Shown: positions 19,370 to 29,903 of the stretch, one piece after another
Layout: every line of letters starts with the position of its first letter
Position numbering within the stretch: position 1 is the stretch's first letter
Assembly (NCBI GenBank): GCA_016710625.1
Contig: JADJVK010000016.1
Coordinates: 1-64,000, forward strand
Direction: 5' to 3'
Origin: Saprospiraceae bacterium
GTDB lineage: Bacteria; Bacteroidota; Bacteroidia; Chitinophagales; Saprospiraceae
Length of the DNA stretch: 64,000 nt
Notes under the pieces: generated by a model
Database searches by the model: none
The model's input: the letters and a program-made list of their open reading frames with translations, nothing else
What the model was told of the DNA's origin: nothing
Translations under genes and position numbers: made by a program

Positions 19370-20977
19370 ATGAAACAATTATTTATATATATCATAATTT
19401 CATTTATACCTTTTCTTTTGTTTGCCCAAAAAGCAAATAATTATGATTATAAAGTTAAAAATTTCGAGTCAAGAATAAATGATATCGCCTGTGATGTGAG
19501 TAGGAATATTGAAAAACCAACAGGCGAACAACTCAAACAATTAATCAGAAAATCATTGGTTGACTATTATCAAATAGCTAGTCTTCGAGATAAAAATCAA
19601 AATGGAATAGTCACACAAGAATCGATAACCAAATACAATGAACTTTTTGATGACAACACAAAAGTCGTTAGCGATATTTCGAGATATAGTGGAATAATTG
19701 TCAGTTCTGAATCCTATTCGAGTAGTGTATTTGATTATTTGACTGCAGTTGGTGTCGATTTCGAAATCACATCAGCTGTGCTAGATAAAATCAGGCTGGA
19801 CAAAGCAGGATACTACAAGGCTGATGTATTGGTTACCAAGATATTATACAATGGTTTAGATAATGACAATTCTCAATTTAGATGTAAAAGTGGTAGAAAA
19901 TATGATTTAGTAATGAGTTATCGAATAGATAAAGATAACCTTTCTAAAGCATATATTTCGAGTATTTCGGGGAATCTTGTTAAGGATTGTGAGGATGCAA
20001 AACCGAAATGGGGCTATTATGGAGGAGGCGATTATTCAAGCATCAGTGCTTCGACCACAGACTATTTCAATAGCAAATTGAACACCTTGAAACTAACTGT
20101 AAATCCTGCTTATTCAGCTTGCATTGGACTTTTTTATTTAAAACCATTGACTATTAAAGAAAAAACATTTTTGAAAGTAGGATTCCAACTTGGATATACA
20201 AAATTACAATCTTCTATTGATAAATCATCCTATTTGATTTTGAACGACAATCATTCCTTTAATGGATCAAATATTAGTTTAACTAACCCAAATTCAACGA
20301 CTTATACAACATTTGATAGAATCGTTTCTATTGATAAAAAATTTGTAGAGTCTCATCATTCATTTAATGTGGCAGTTCCTTTGGGGATTCATCACATTTT
20401 AAATACAAATAATGATGAGACGTTCAGGATTTCAGTAGATGCCATGATTGTCCCAACTATTCAAGTTTATTCAATTTCAAAATGGAATGGTCGATTGAAC
20501 TATTATGGCAATTTTAATTTTGGAAACCAAAATTCAGTAACAATACCAAAACAAGACTCCATCAATGGAAATAGTACAGATGAAATAGAATCTGGTCATT
20601 TTGGATTAAAAGTGAATGCATATTTTCAAAACGAAGATAAATCGGATAAGTCAGCAGGGCATTTGGTGGAAACACCTTCCCAAATGAAATTAAAATTCCA
20701 TCCTAGCTTTTTGGTAGCAGTTTCTCCAAATTTTGAATTTATTATAAATAAAGAAATGAGTTTTACTATCTCACCTTCAATATCTTATACATTAAATTCT
20801 TTCGTAAAATCAAATGAAAGCAACAAACCAATTTTTGCTGGAGCCCCAACTATTGATGGTGGAATACAGGATAGAATAAATCAAGGCATCAAAAGTACTG
20901 TTTTAGAAGATTATTTTAATTCAGTAAAATTATTGAGTTTTGGACTAAGGATTGGCTTAATGTATAATTTAAAGTAA
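19370..20977 (+). CDS. Probable outer-membrane partner protein, paralogue A
   Basis: This 535-residue protein begins with a signal peptide ending at LLFAQ. Its N-terminal half is a mixed domain (LKQLIRKSLVDYYQIASLRDKNQNG, VTQESITKYNELF, AGYYKADVLVTKILYN). The C-terminal half from about residue 240 looks like outer-membrane strands (FLKVGFQLGYTKL, MSFTISPSISYTL, LLSFGLRIGLMYNLK). It is clearly homologous to the protein at 25764: both share the RKxxxxYY, ASLxDxNG, VTxES and DIxG-type pieces and the ending DGxxQDRIxQG. Each copy follows one of the two giant exported proteins, so a partner or anchoring role is inferred. No named family is recognised. Confidence 0.7.
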   Translation: MKQLFIYIIISFIPFLLFAQKANNYDYKVKNFESRINDIACDVSRNIEKPTGEQLKQLIRKSLVDYYQIASLRDKNQNGIVTQESITKYNELFDDNTKVVSDISRYSGIIVSSESYSSSVFDYLTAVGVDFEITSAVLDKIRLDKAGYYKADVLVTKILYNGLDNDNSQFRCKSGRKYDLVMSYRIDKDNLSKAYISSISGNLVKDCEDAKPKWGYYGGGDYSSISASTTDYFNSKLNTLKLTVNPAYSACIGLFYLKPLTIKEKTFLKVGFQLGYTKLQSSIDKSSYLILNDNHSFNGSNISLTNPNSTTYTTFDRIVSIDKKFVESHHSFNVAVPLGIHHILNTNNDETFRISVDAMIVPTIQVYSISKWNGRLNYYGNFNFGNQNSVTIPKQDSINGNSTDEIESGHFGLKVNAYFQNEDKSDKSAGHLVETPSQMKLKFHPSFLVAVSPNFEFIINKEMSFTISPSISYTLNSFVKSNESNKPIFAGAPTIDGGIQDRINQGIKSTVLEDYFNSVKLLSFGLRIGLMYNLK

Positions 20978-20987
20978 ATAATTGAAT

Positions 20988-23900
20988 ATGAAAAAGTTAG
21001 CTATAATATTTTTATATCTTTTTATATCCAATTTTTTGTATGCAGACATCATCACTTTTGAAATTGGAGTAAAAGACAAAGTTGTAAACAAATGCCCATC
21101 CTCAAGTATCACCCTAGAAGTGAGTCAAAATTCATGCACTAGTGCTACTTATCAATGGCAAAAAAAATCTTTTCTGGGTACTTTTACAAATATTACAGGG
21201 GCTACGAATAGCACATACTTAATGACTTCAAGTTTTATTTCATCAGAAGCTGCTACTTTTAGAGTTCTAGTTTATATAAATAAATCTGTTTTATGTGCCA
21301 CCAGCAATGAAATTAGTATTCAATATATAAAACCTCCTACGATATCTATAAAATACAAAAACCAAGGAGGGCAAGTAGATAATTCAACTCTTTGTACAAC
21401 CGATTCAGTTAGTTGGGTGGTGAGTAAATCAGGCGGTACAAAGCCCTTGACAACAACTTGGAGTATCAGCAATGGTAGTAAAGCAGTCATCATAAAACCA
21501 GTTTTAGATACGGTTACAATTTATGGAATATTAAATGGAAATCCAAAAATACAAGTGAGCATAAAGGATTCATTTGGCTGTATATCAAGTACTTCTGCTG
21601 CAATGTTCATTAATGGAGCATCCTTAAAATCTATTGATACTTTGCCATCAACGATTTGTGAAGGTACTATCATTAATTTGAAAGCAAAATTAAACAATAC
21701 ACCATCAGGAGCTTTTCCTTTTGCATTTTCTTGGGTAAATTCATCCGCATCTTTTACTGTAAATGCAAACCCGCCACCAAAGGACTCATTGGCAACTTTA
21801 ACTGCAATTTCAGCAGATACTGCAGCTGTATTATTATTAAAAATATATGACCAAAATACAAACTGTGTAGCCTATTACAATAATAAATTCAAAATACAAA
21901 GTGCTGAAAATGTTGACATTCTGCAATCTATAGAAAGCTCAGGAAATTTCAAAAATGATAATATAGTTTGCATCGGAACTACTTTTGATATTGACACAAT
22001 TGCTAAAATTGGTGTCAATGGGTTTAAAAAATTTGAAATGGCAAGATGGAAACACTCAATTCCCAAGATCTTTTATTCAAAACGATACTTTCAAACAATA
22101 TTTTATCACAGCAACCAATACTAAAGGTTGTAATGTTTTAGATACCATCAATATTTATGGAAAAGCGAACCCAATAGTTTCTATAAATAATAATGAACCC
22201 AGTTTTACAATATGTTTGGGTCAAACTCAAAAATTAATAGCTAGTGGAGCGAATTTTTATGAATGGTCAACTGGTAATAAATTTGAAGAAATTGTTGTAA
22301 ATCCATCAACTACAACCACTTACAGTGTAACAGGAACAAATTTAAGTGGTTGTTCTGCTACCAAATCTACTCAAGTTGTGGTTAACCCATTGCCCAAAAT
22401 TACCATAACAAAGAACTCCGTAATTTGTCAAAATACTTCAATCACTTTAAAAGTAACAGGAGGTAATCAGTATTTATGGGAAAATGGAAACACTGATTCA
22501 CTAAGAACAGTAACTCCCTTAAATTCAACTATTTACAAAGTAACTGTAACAACATTACAAGGATGCTCTGATGATACATTAGTATTAATAAGTGTTGTCC
22601 CTAATTTTACTATCACTAATTTTTCTCCTGACATAACCATTTGTCCAGGGTCTTCAGTAAAAATCTATGCAAACGTTTCAGGTTCTGGATATAATTATCA
22701 ATGGAATACAAATGAAACTAAGGATACTATAACTGTAATGCCAACACAAACAACGACTTATACTGTAACAGTATCTTCTTCAAATGGCTGCACTGCCACA
22801 AAGTCTATTACTGTAACTGTAGGTAATAATTTAAATTTCAGTGTTCCTGATGTAACCATTTGTACTGGAAATTCAGCCACATTAAAAGTTAATATTAATG
22901 GGTCAGGTTTTAGTTACAAATGGGATAATAACGCTACTTCCGATTCGATTATCGTAAAACCAACTATAACAACTACTTATACTGTAACAGTGACTTCTTC
23001 AAATGGGTGTTCGGGAACTCAAAAAGCAACAGTTACTGTCCTTAACAAACTTATTGCAAATGCTGGAGCAGATGTTCATATTTGTAAAGGAAAAACAATT
23101 ACTATTTCAGCCAGTGGAGGACAAAATTATCAATGGAGTAATGGTGTAAACAATCAAGTTGTATCCATAACCCCTGCCATTACAACAATTTTAGTGGTGA
23201 CAGTAACAAGTGGTAGTTGTTCAGCAACTGATTCAATAACCATTTTCGTACATGATTATCCAATTGCAAATGCTGGAAAAGATACGACAATTTGTAGCGG
23301 TTCAACTATTAATCTCATTGCATCTGGCGGCGATAATTACTCTTGGAGCAATGGAATAAAAACTGCTACCAACTCAATAACTCCTTTAATAACAACAAAT
23401 TACATAGTAACTGTTAGTAACAACTTTAATTGTAGTTCCACTGATGATGTGGTTGTCAATGTAAATCCAAAACCCAATTTATCTCTATCCAAAGATACCA
23501 TAATATGTGGTGGTACAACCGTTCAACTTGTTGCAAATGGTGGAAATACTTATAAATGGAGTACTGGAGAAGTTACTAATTCGATTTCAGTCACACCAAC
23601 AGTCACTACATTTTACACCGTGACTGTTTCTAATAATAATCTATGTTCTGTTATTGGAACGGTAAAAGTTGAGATTGCTGGTAGTCTAGGAAATGTAAGT
23701 GTAACTCCGGATCCTACTATTTGCATTGGTATTGGAGTCGGATTGAAAGTAACAGGTGGTTCGACTTATCTTTGGAATACTGGTGCAAAAACTGATTCCA
23801 TTTTTGTTAACCCAACCAAAGATTCGACTTATACAGTAACGATTTCATCAGGAAATTGCAAGGTTGTAAAAAATATTTTGGTGAAAGTCACCAACAAAAT

Positions 23901-25170
23901 CATTGCAAATGCTGGAGCAGATAAATCAATTTGCATAGGAGAACAAACAACTTTAAATGCTATCGGAGGAGCTGATTATCAATGGAGTACGGGACAAAAA
24001 TCTGCATCTATAAATGTAAATCCTACCACATCAACAACTTATATTGTTACTGTTTCAAGTGGCTCTAATTGCAAAGATATAGATTCTGTTTTAGTCAAAG
24101 TAAATCCATTACCCATTGCAAATGCAGGTAAAGATATTGCTATTTGTAATGGAACTTCAGGTACTTTGGTAGCATCAGGGGGTCTTAATTATAGTTGGTC
24201 CACCAATGAAAATAAGGCTGAAATATCTGTATCACCGATTGTTAAAACTACCTATACTGTAACTGTAACTGATTTAAACAATTGTAAATCAACAGATCAA
24301 GTGGAGGTTTCTATTAATCCAAGACCAATTGTTAACAAAATAACAGGAGATACTTTAATAAAATGTTCGAGTTCGAAATTATTATATATTGTTGATCATC
24401 AAACCACTACAGCACCATTTGCTTACAATTGGGTAATTTCTGATCCAACGGTACTCAATATTCTAAAAAATGGAAGTAAGGATGCGGAGCTCAATACATT
24501 AAATAAAGGAACAGCATCATTATTAGTAAAAGTAGTGGATGGCAACAATTGTGAAGGAAGTAAAAACTTAGTTATAAAAGTCGAAGAGCTTTCTAATTTA
24601 AAAATTGACACCATCATACATCTCGAATTAGGGCATATATTTTTATACCCTGAAAGTGATTTATGTTTTGAATGGGAATTTGATAATAACGATTCAAATT
24701 TTACTAATCCTAAGCCTGCTCCTTGTAATTTAGCTGATGGAAAAACAAATAACAAATTGAATTACTGCGATTTAAACAAAAATTTCAATACCAATAATAA
24801 ATATAGATTAAAACTATATTCAAAAGATAGTAATGGAAATTGTACGCCAAATAATTGTACTTTTTACGCTATTGACATTAGAAGTATTGACGACGATAAT
24901 TCGAAAATAACAAATTCAATACAGCTTTATCCAAATCCAAATGATGGTAATCTTAATTTGAATTTCAAAGGGCTGAGCAATAGTTTTTTTAGTGTAAAAG
25001 TGATTAATGAGATTGGGATTCTTTGTAAAAATGAGCAAATAAATATTTTGGAAAATGAGGAGACTATAAAGTTGGATTGGCGAGAACTAAATGAAGGTTT
25101 GCATTTTATTTTATTACAAGATCAATATGGAAAAGTCTATAAAATACCATTTTTAAAAGCTAATGAATAA
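20988..25170 (+). CDS. Second giant T9SS-exported protein with ten tandem Ig-like repeats, one frameshift
   Basis: Repaired, this encodes about 1393 residues. A signal peptide (AIIFLYLFISNFLYA) is followed by about 330 residues of irregular Ig-like modules. Ten tandem repeats of about 71 residues follow, each with ICxG, a GG or SG, then YxWS and TTxYxVTV and a closing Cys. A cysteine-bearing module precedes a T9SS type A sorting domain (QLYPNPNDGNLNLNF through GLHFILLQDQYGKVYK). The frame breaks at the AAA at 22036-22038; removing one A gives FKKFEWQDGN. The ATG at 20988 is preferred to the TTG two codons upstream because it starts a normal signal peptide. Its end overlaps the next gene by 8 bases. 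Confidence 0.85.
22201..24334 (+). repeat. Ten tandem Ig-like coding repeats of about 213 bp
   Basis: The protein repeats share the order NAGxDxxIC, GxxxxLxAxGGxxYxWS, GxxxxxxxVxPxxTTxYxVTVSxxxxC, xxTDxVxVxVNPxP. Units 5, 6, 9 and 10 are the most alike and all begin NAG(A/K)D. The repeats are diverged in DNA, so recent expansion is not evident. Confidence 0.8.
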
Positions 25171-25762
25171 TCAAATGATTGCCATATTATTATTTGGGTT
25201 AGTTGCTTGCAAATCGTTGAAAAATCAATCTCAACAAATTGACAATCAGACATATATCCAAAACTATGACTTGAATTGGATTTTAAAAAACCAAACAACA
25301 GATTTTATGATAAAATTTTTCAAATATGGGTTATTAACCAACATCAATACTAATAAAGTTGATATAGAAAGTGTGATGAAATACAAATCACTTTTTTATG
25401 ATAACGCAAAGCTATTCAATGACTTAGAGAATATTGAAGAGTCAATTTCTATTGATAAATATTGTTCGGTTCTAACTGATTTTTGTTTAGATAAAAAATA
25501 CGAAATTTATTATAACGAAACCATTACGAATGAATTTATAAATAACCAATTAACGAAAGAAATCAACAATACAAAAATTGAGTCAGATAGTAGCTATAAA
25601 CTAAAAATACCCTTTGAAAAGTGGACAAATCAATATTTTTCAAAGGAAAAAAGTAACTTTTTAACATTTGAATTTCCCAAAAAAACAAGTTACAACCTTA
25701 CGATTTATAATAACCCAATCAATCATGAAGTATTTATTATCAATATTGAAAAAAAACAATAA
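25163..25762 (+). CDS. Small lipoprotein related to the partner-protein N-terminal domain
   Basis: This 199-residue protein has a lipobox at LVACK, so it should be a lipoprotein with Cys16 acylated. The body (FMIKFFKYGLLTNINTNKVDIESVMKYKSLF, AKLFNDLENIEESISID) looks like a diverged copy of the N-terminal domain of the two partner proteins, with the same order of a helix, a VTxES-like turn and a KxxxLF segment, but no barrel part follows. The start overlaps the end of the giant protein gene (ATGAATAA), which suggests translational coupling. The function is unknown. Confidence 0.65.
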   Translation: MNNQMIAILLFGLVACKSLKNQSQQIDNQTYIQNYDLNWILKNQTTDFMIKFFKYGLLTNINTNKVDIESVMKYKSLFYDNAKLFNDLENIEESISIDKYCSVLTDFCLDKKYEIYYNETITNEFINNQLTKEINNTKIESDSSYKLKIPFEKWTNQYFSKEKSNFLTFEFPKKTSYNLTIYNNPINHEVFIINIEKKQ

Positions 25763-25763
25763 T

Positions 25764-27350
25764 ATGAGTAAAATTAATTCTACTTTTTGGTGTAAAAAAA
25801 ATTTCTATTTCACTAAATATCAAATACTTATACTGGCATTTACTTTTTTTTCAATATGTAATGTCAATAGTCAAAAAAACAATAATGCAATAATAGATGA
25901 TTTCATCAAAACCATAAATGATAAGAAATGTATTGTGATGAATGTCAAAGATATTGATGTAATCAAACTGAAAAGAGCAACCAGAAAAGCAATGACAAAA
26001 TATTATACAAACGCCTCTCTTCTAGATAATAATGGGATGGTGACAAGAGAATCTACTCAGAAATTTAAAGAAATGTTTGAAGAAGAGTCCAAATTATTGA
26101 GCGATATCACACAAAACACTTACAATATGAACTCAGATGATTATGCCTCCATGGTATTCGAATTTTTCACAAATACTGGAGTAGTTTTTACTTTGTCAAA
26201 TCCAATGATTAACAAAGTATATGAAAATGAAGGCTATTATTTCACTGAAGTGGAGGTCATAAAAACTGTTCATAATTACCTGAATAACAAAATGGTAATG
26301 GAAAAATGCAAGAAGGGAAGACAATTAAAATTAGTTATCACTTTTAGAAGTACGATTTATGATATTGAAAATTCTTTAATACAAAATATCAAAGGAAGTT
26401 TGATAAGAGAGTGTAATGACTCCAATCCTGCTTGGGGATGGAATTTGGAAGGTGGTAGTATTTCATTCACATCTGAAAAAAGCGACCAACTCAATCCATT
26501 TCCAACCATAAATCCAAAAATGAACAACGGTTTTTTTGCTAAATTAGGTGCTTACTATTATAAATCGATTGGCACTTCTGAAAAACTATGGTTGAAAATG
26601 GGGCTACAATCTGGAATTGCTCAGATGGCATCAACGATTGACTCATGTAGTTTTACCATTAATAATACAACAGATGCCTTTGGATCCACTTCCACCAAAT
26701 ATGATAAATTCAATCGAACGACAAATATTGAAACTGAGTTTACAGAAATTTTATCCCTTTTTCAAGTCACTTTACCCCTTGCTCTGAAATATGATATTTA
26801 CCAAACGGCATCTAAAAAAATGGGGTTAGGCGTCGAACTTGGGGTAAGTGGAACCATCAATTTTAATATAAAAAAATCTTGGAATGGTAGGATTTCGACA
26901 AAAGGAACTTACATTATCGGAAATAATTCCTATACAATTCCTACACAAAACGCTGATATTGACAATAATGCTTATGGCTTGAAATCAAATATTTATTTCG
27001 ATGATGCCAGTAAATTGAGCTCATCCAATGGGACAAAGGCAAGTCTTCCAGCAAATTTTGGCATAAAATTAAATCCAATTATTGCTGCAAATATGAGTCC
27101 TTATTTTTATTGGGCGATTTCAGATAAATCTATGTTGCAGATAGGCATTCCAATTTCCTATGCATTTACCAATTTTTTCAAACCATCCAATACCTCAAAA
27201 ATTCTATTCAACGGTGTTCCAAAAATAGATGGGTCCATGCAAGATAGAATTGATCAAGGATTAGAATCAAGTATGGCAGAAGATTTATTCAAGTCTTCAA
27301 AATCATTAAGTATTGGCATTCAGTTTGGCATTTTTACACTCATTAAATAA
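25764..27350 (+). CDS. Probable outer-membrane partner protein, paralogue B
   Basis: This 528-residue paralogue of the protein at 19370 starts at the ATG at 25764, one base after the previous stop; a longer in-frame extension exists but would overlap the lipoprotein gene and lacks a signal sequence at its start. The signal peptide ends at CNVNSQ. Conserved pieces shared with paralogue A include RKAMTKYYTNASLLDNNG, VTRESTQKFKEMF, KCKKGRQLKLVI and the ending MQDRIDQG. The C-terminal half has amphipathic strands typical of an outer-membrane barrel. It sits two genes downstream of the second giant protein, matching the arrangement around paralogue A. Confidence 0.7.
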   Translation: MSKINSTFWCKKNFYFTKYQILILAFTFFSICNVNSQKNNNAIIDDFIKTINDKKCIVMNVKDIDVIKLKRATRKAMTKYYTNASLLDNNGMVTRESTQKFKEMFEEESKLLSDITQNTYNMNSDDYASMVFEFFTNTGVVFTLSNPMINKVYENEGYYFTEVEVIKTVHNYLNNKMVMEKCKKGRQLKLVITFRSTIYDIENSLIQNIKGSLIRECNDSNPAWGWNLEGGSISFTSEKSDQLNPFPTINPKMNNGFFAKLGAYYYKSIGTSEKLWLKMGLQSGIAQMASTIDSCSFTINNTTDAFGSTSTKYDKFNRTTNIETEFTEILSLFQVTLPLALKYDIYQTASKKMGLGVELGVSGTINFNIKKSWNGRISTKGTYIIGNNSYTIPTQNADIDNNAYGLKSNIYFDDASKLSSSNGTKASLPANFGIKLNPIIAANMSPYFYWAISDKSMLQIGIPISYAFTNFFKPSNTSKILFNGVPKIDGSMQDRIDQGLESSMAEDLFKSSKSLSIGIQFGIFTLIK

Positions 27351-27377
27351 TTTTATATTTCTAATAATCAGCAATTT

Positions 27378-29903
27378 ATGAAAAATAATATTTTACTTTT
27401 TATCTTATTTTTTTGTTGGAGCAATATAATTTTAGCTCAAAAATTTAATCGATCCCTCGAATTACCCCTTGCATTTTCTAAACCAGTAGATAATCCAGCT
27501 TACTATCTTAGCCCGATCAAACCAGTGGTGGCTTCCACTCCTTGGATAGTCATTTGCGACAGATCGGAGCCAGACTTGACTCAAACATTCTCAAAACCTG
27601 ACCCAAATAGTCAAAAGATGAAAAACATCGAATGGCTAGAATCTTATTATGTGGTGGATGAAGAAAAAGATTGGGTTCGATTGGTAAAAGGAAGAAGAAA
27701 ACAAGGGCTAGAATTTTATGATGGAACAGTACAGGATTTTGGTTGGATTATGAAAAAAAATGTGTTGTTGTGGAATAGCTCCCTCCGTGATTCACGTACT
27801 GGAATTCACTTAAAAGCATTTTTGCTCAACAAAGCTAAAGAGTTAAAAGACATTTTGAAACTAAAAAATAAAGATGTAGCCAATATTTACAAAGGTCCTG
27901 AAACAACTACTACTATTGGTGAAAAACAAATTTATGAGTTCTATTTTGTGTTAAAAAAAGAAAATAACCGCTATTTGCTTTGCAAAAACGAAACTACTGG
28001 TGAAGCAATGACAGATGAAATTGTAGGTTGGGTGGAAGAAAGAAGAGCCACAGATTGGAATACTAGAATTTCATTTGAGCCGAATTTCGATCAAAATGCT
28101 TTCAAAGAAAGATCCTCTAATAAAGCATTGATGTGTATGGGTTTTGCTGATCAACAATCTGCTAATATATATGTAGAGACGGGAATAATTGATAATGAGA
28201 GTGTTATATGGGATAACGACCCCATCCGTTTGTCAGCCGATCAGTTAGCCAAAGAAAATCCAAGAAGATTTAAAGGTGCAGTTGTCCGATTTCCCATGTT
28301 GACCAACAACGATAAATCTTTCACCAGTGGCGTTATTGGTGATATTGTCACAAAAAATGCTCAGGTTCAGCAAGGGAAAATCTCGGAAATTTCCTATTCC
28401 TCTATGGTCAATACCAATCAAAAAGTCGAAACTGGTAGAAATAACTACAATGTCCTGTTTTTGATAGAAGGAACCAATGGATTGGCAACTTACAATGCTG
28501 CAATCATAGAATCCATGAAAAAACTGAAAATTGAAATGAATGATGTGCCCAATTTAAAATTTGGGGCAGCAATTTATAGAGACGTTCCTGAAGCTAAATC
28601 AAATAAATTATTGGAAATCAAAAGATTGACTTCCAATATGGACGATGTAATCAGCTTTGTCCAAAATGCTGAATTTGGCAGATGGCACGATAATGACGAT
28701 TATACGGCACTGAATTATTGTTTACAACAATCGCTTTTGGAAACTGGATTGGATAAATCTCACACCAATATCATTTGTGTTTTAGGTAGTTATGCAGATT
28801 TTATTCAAAATAAAGTGAGGCGGACAGATGCTGAAACAGAAAATAGCCAGCAACTTGTAAAAAGAGAAAAAATAGAATCTTTATTAGCAAATGTAAATGC
28901 TCATCTGCTTTTCATACAAGTAAAAGCGGAAGATAGCGATGCCAGTGAGAAATTTGCCAGACAAGCTAGGTCTTTTATTTTGGAAGCTGCAAAGTTGCAA
29001 TATGATGAATACAAAAATGTGAAAACGATGATTCCAAATTTGGTTTTCGGGAATCCCGATATTGCAGATATAGATGAAGGGAATGACATTAGAATTCAAA
29101 ATGGTCCAAATATTGGTCGGTTGATTAAGCCTGACGTTGGTAAAACGCTATCTAAAGACAAAGTCCAACAAGTTATTGTAGAAACTCTTGTAGAAATCAA
29201 AAAATACAATGAGGAAACGATGCACAAAATGTCAAGAATGATAGAAGATGGAGAATCCATTGGAGAAGTAAGTGCAGGTGCTTTTGCTCCTGCAATGGCA
29301 AAATTGCTTTATACCTATCTGAAAGACAAAAAAACAAATGCCTATTCGGAAGAAGACGTCAAGAAATTAGTGGATGACAAATATAAATTGTACCAACAAG
29401 TCTATTTACCCAAAAAAGCAAAAGGCTCCAGATATGATGCGATGTCCTATGTTTTGTTTATGCCAAAATCGGATTTAGAAGACTATGTTCGACAATTAAA
29501 AGGATTGAAAAGAGCATTGAGTGAGACAAATGATGTCAGAAGAGAAACTTTATATAATTTTCTACTTTCTCTGCTTGAAAGATATACTGGTAATAAAAGC
29601 ATTTCAAAAGATGCAAATAAACTTTCAACCCAAGATTTGAGGGAAATCATGCAAGGATTGAAAACAGAAGGTGGAAAAGGAGGCTTGATGAACTTGACTA
29701 TCCCTGGTCAAGAAGATTTCAACATTGGGGATGTGAAAGACAAAAGAAAACTGACAGATGAGCAAGTGTTAAACTTCGTTAGGAAAATTAGTGATAAGGC
29801 AAATCAAATAGATGATATTTTAGAAAAAGGGGAAGATTATGAATTTAGTTACAAATCTTCTAAAAATAGATATTATTGGATTCCATTAGAAATTACTTTT
29901 TAA
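27378..29903 (+). CDS. Periplasmic VWA-like protein resembling TssR of Bacteroidota T6SS
   Basis: This 841-residue protein has a signal peptide ending at IILAQ. Residues about 55-150 and 165-230 look like SH3-type modules (STPWIVICDRSEP, DFGWIMKKNVLLWN, IYEFYFVLKKENNRYLL). A von Willebrand A-like fold starts near residue 356 with YNVLFLIEGTNG; the MIDAS first Asp is replaced by Glu and DxSxS is not formed, so metal-dependent adhesion is uncertain. Residues about 620-841 are helical and rich in charged residues. Overall layout recalls TssR, a component of type VI secretion subtype iii, from memory of that family. No other T6SS gene is seen here. It immediately precedes an ABC transporter with no gap. 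Confidence 0.6.
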   Translation: MKNNILLFILFFCWSNIILAQKFNRSLELPLAFSKPVDNPAYYLSPIKPVVASTPWIVICDRSEPDLTQTFSKPDPNSQKMKNIEWLESYYVVDEEKDWVRLVKGRRKQGLEFYDGTVQDFGWIMKKNVLLWNSSLRDSRTGIHLKAFLLNKAKELKDILKLKNKDVANIYKGPETTTTIGEKQIYEFYFVLKKENNRYLLCKNETTGEAMTDEIVGWVEERRATDWNTRISFEPNFDQNAFKERSSNKALMCMGFADQQSANIYVETGIIDNESVIWDNDPIRLSADQLAKENPRRFKGAVVRFPMLTNNDKSFTSGVIGDIVTKNAQVQQGKISEISYSSMVNTNQKVETGRNNYNVLFLIEGTNGLATYNAAIIESMKKLKIEMNDVPNLKFGAAIYRDVPEAKSNKLLEIKRLTSNMDDVISFVQNAEFGRWHDNDDYTALNYCLQQSLLETGLDKSHTNIICVLGSYADFIQNKVRRTDAETENSQQLVKREKIESLLANVNAHLLFIQVKAEDSDASEKFARQARSFILEAAKLQYDEYKNVKTMIPNLVFGNPDIADIDEGNDIRIQNGPNIGRLIKPDVGKTLSKDKVQQVIVETLVEIKKYNEETMHKMSRMIEDGESIGEVSAGAFAPAMAKLLYTYLKDKKTNAYSEEDVKKLVDDKYKLYQQVYLPKKAKGSRYDAMSYVLFMPKSDLEDYVRQLKGLKRALSETNDVRRETLYNFLLSLLERYTGNKSISKDANKLSTQDLREIMQGLKTEGGKGGLMNLTIPGQEDFNIGDVKDKRKLTDEQVLNFVRKISDKANQIDDILEKGEDYEFSYKSSKNRYYWIPLEITF

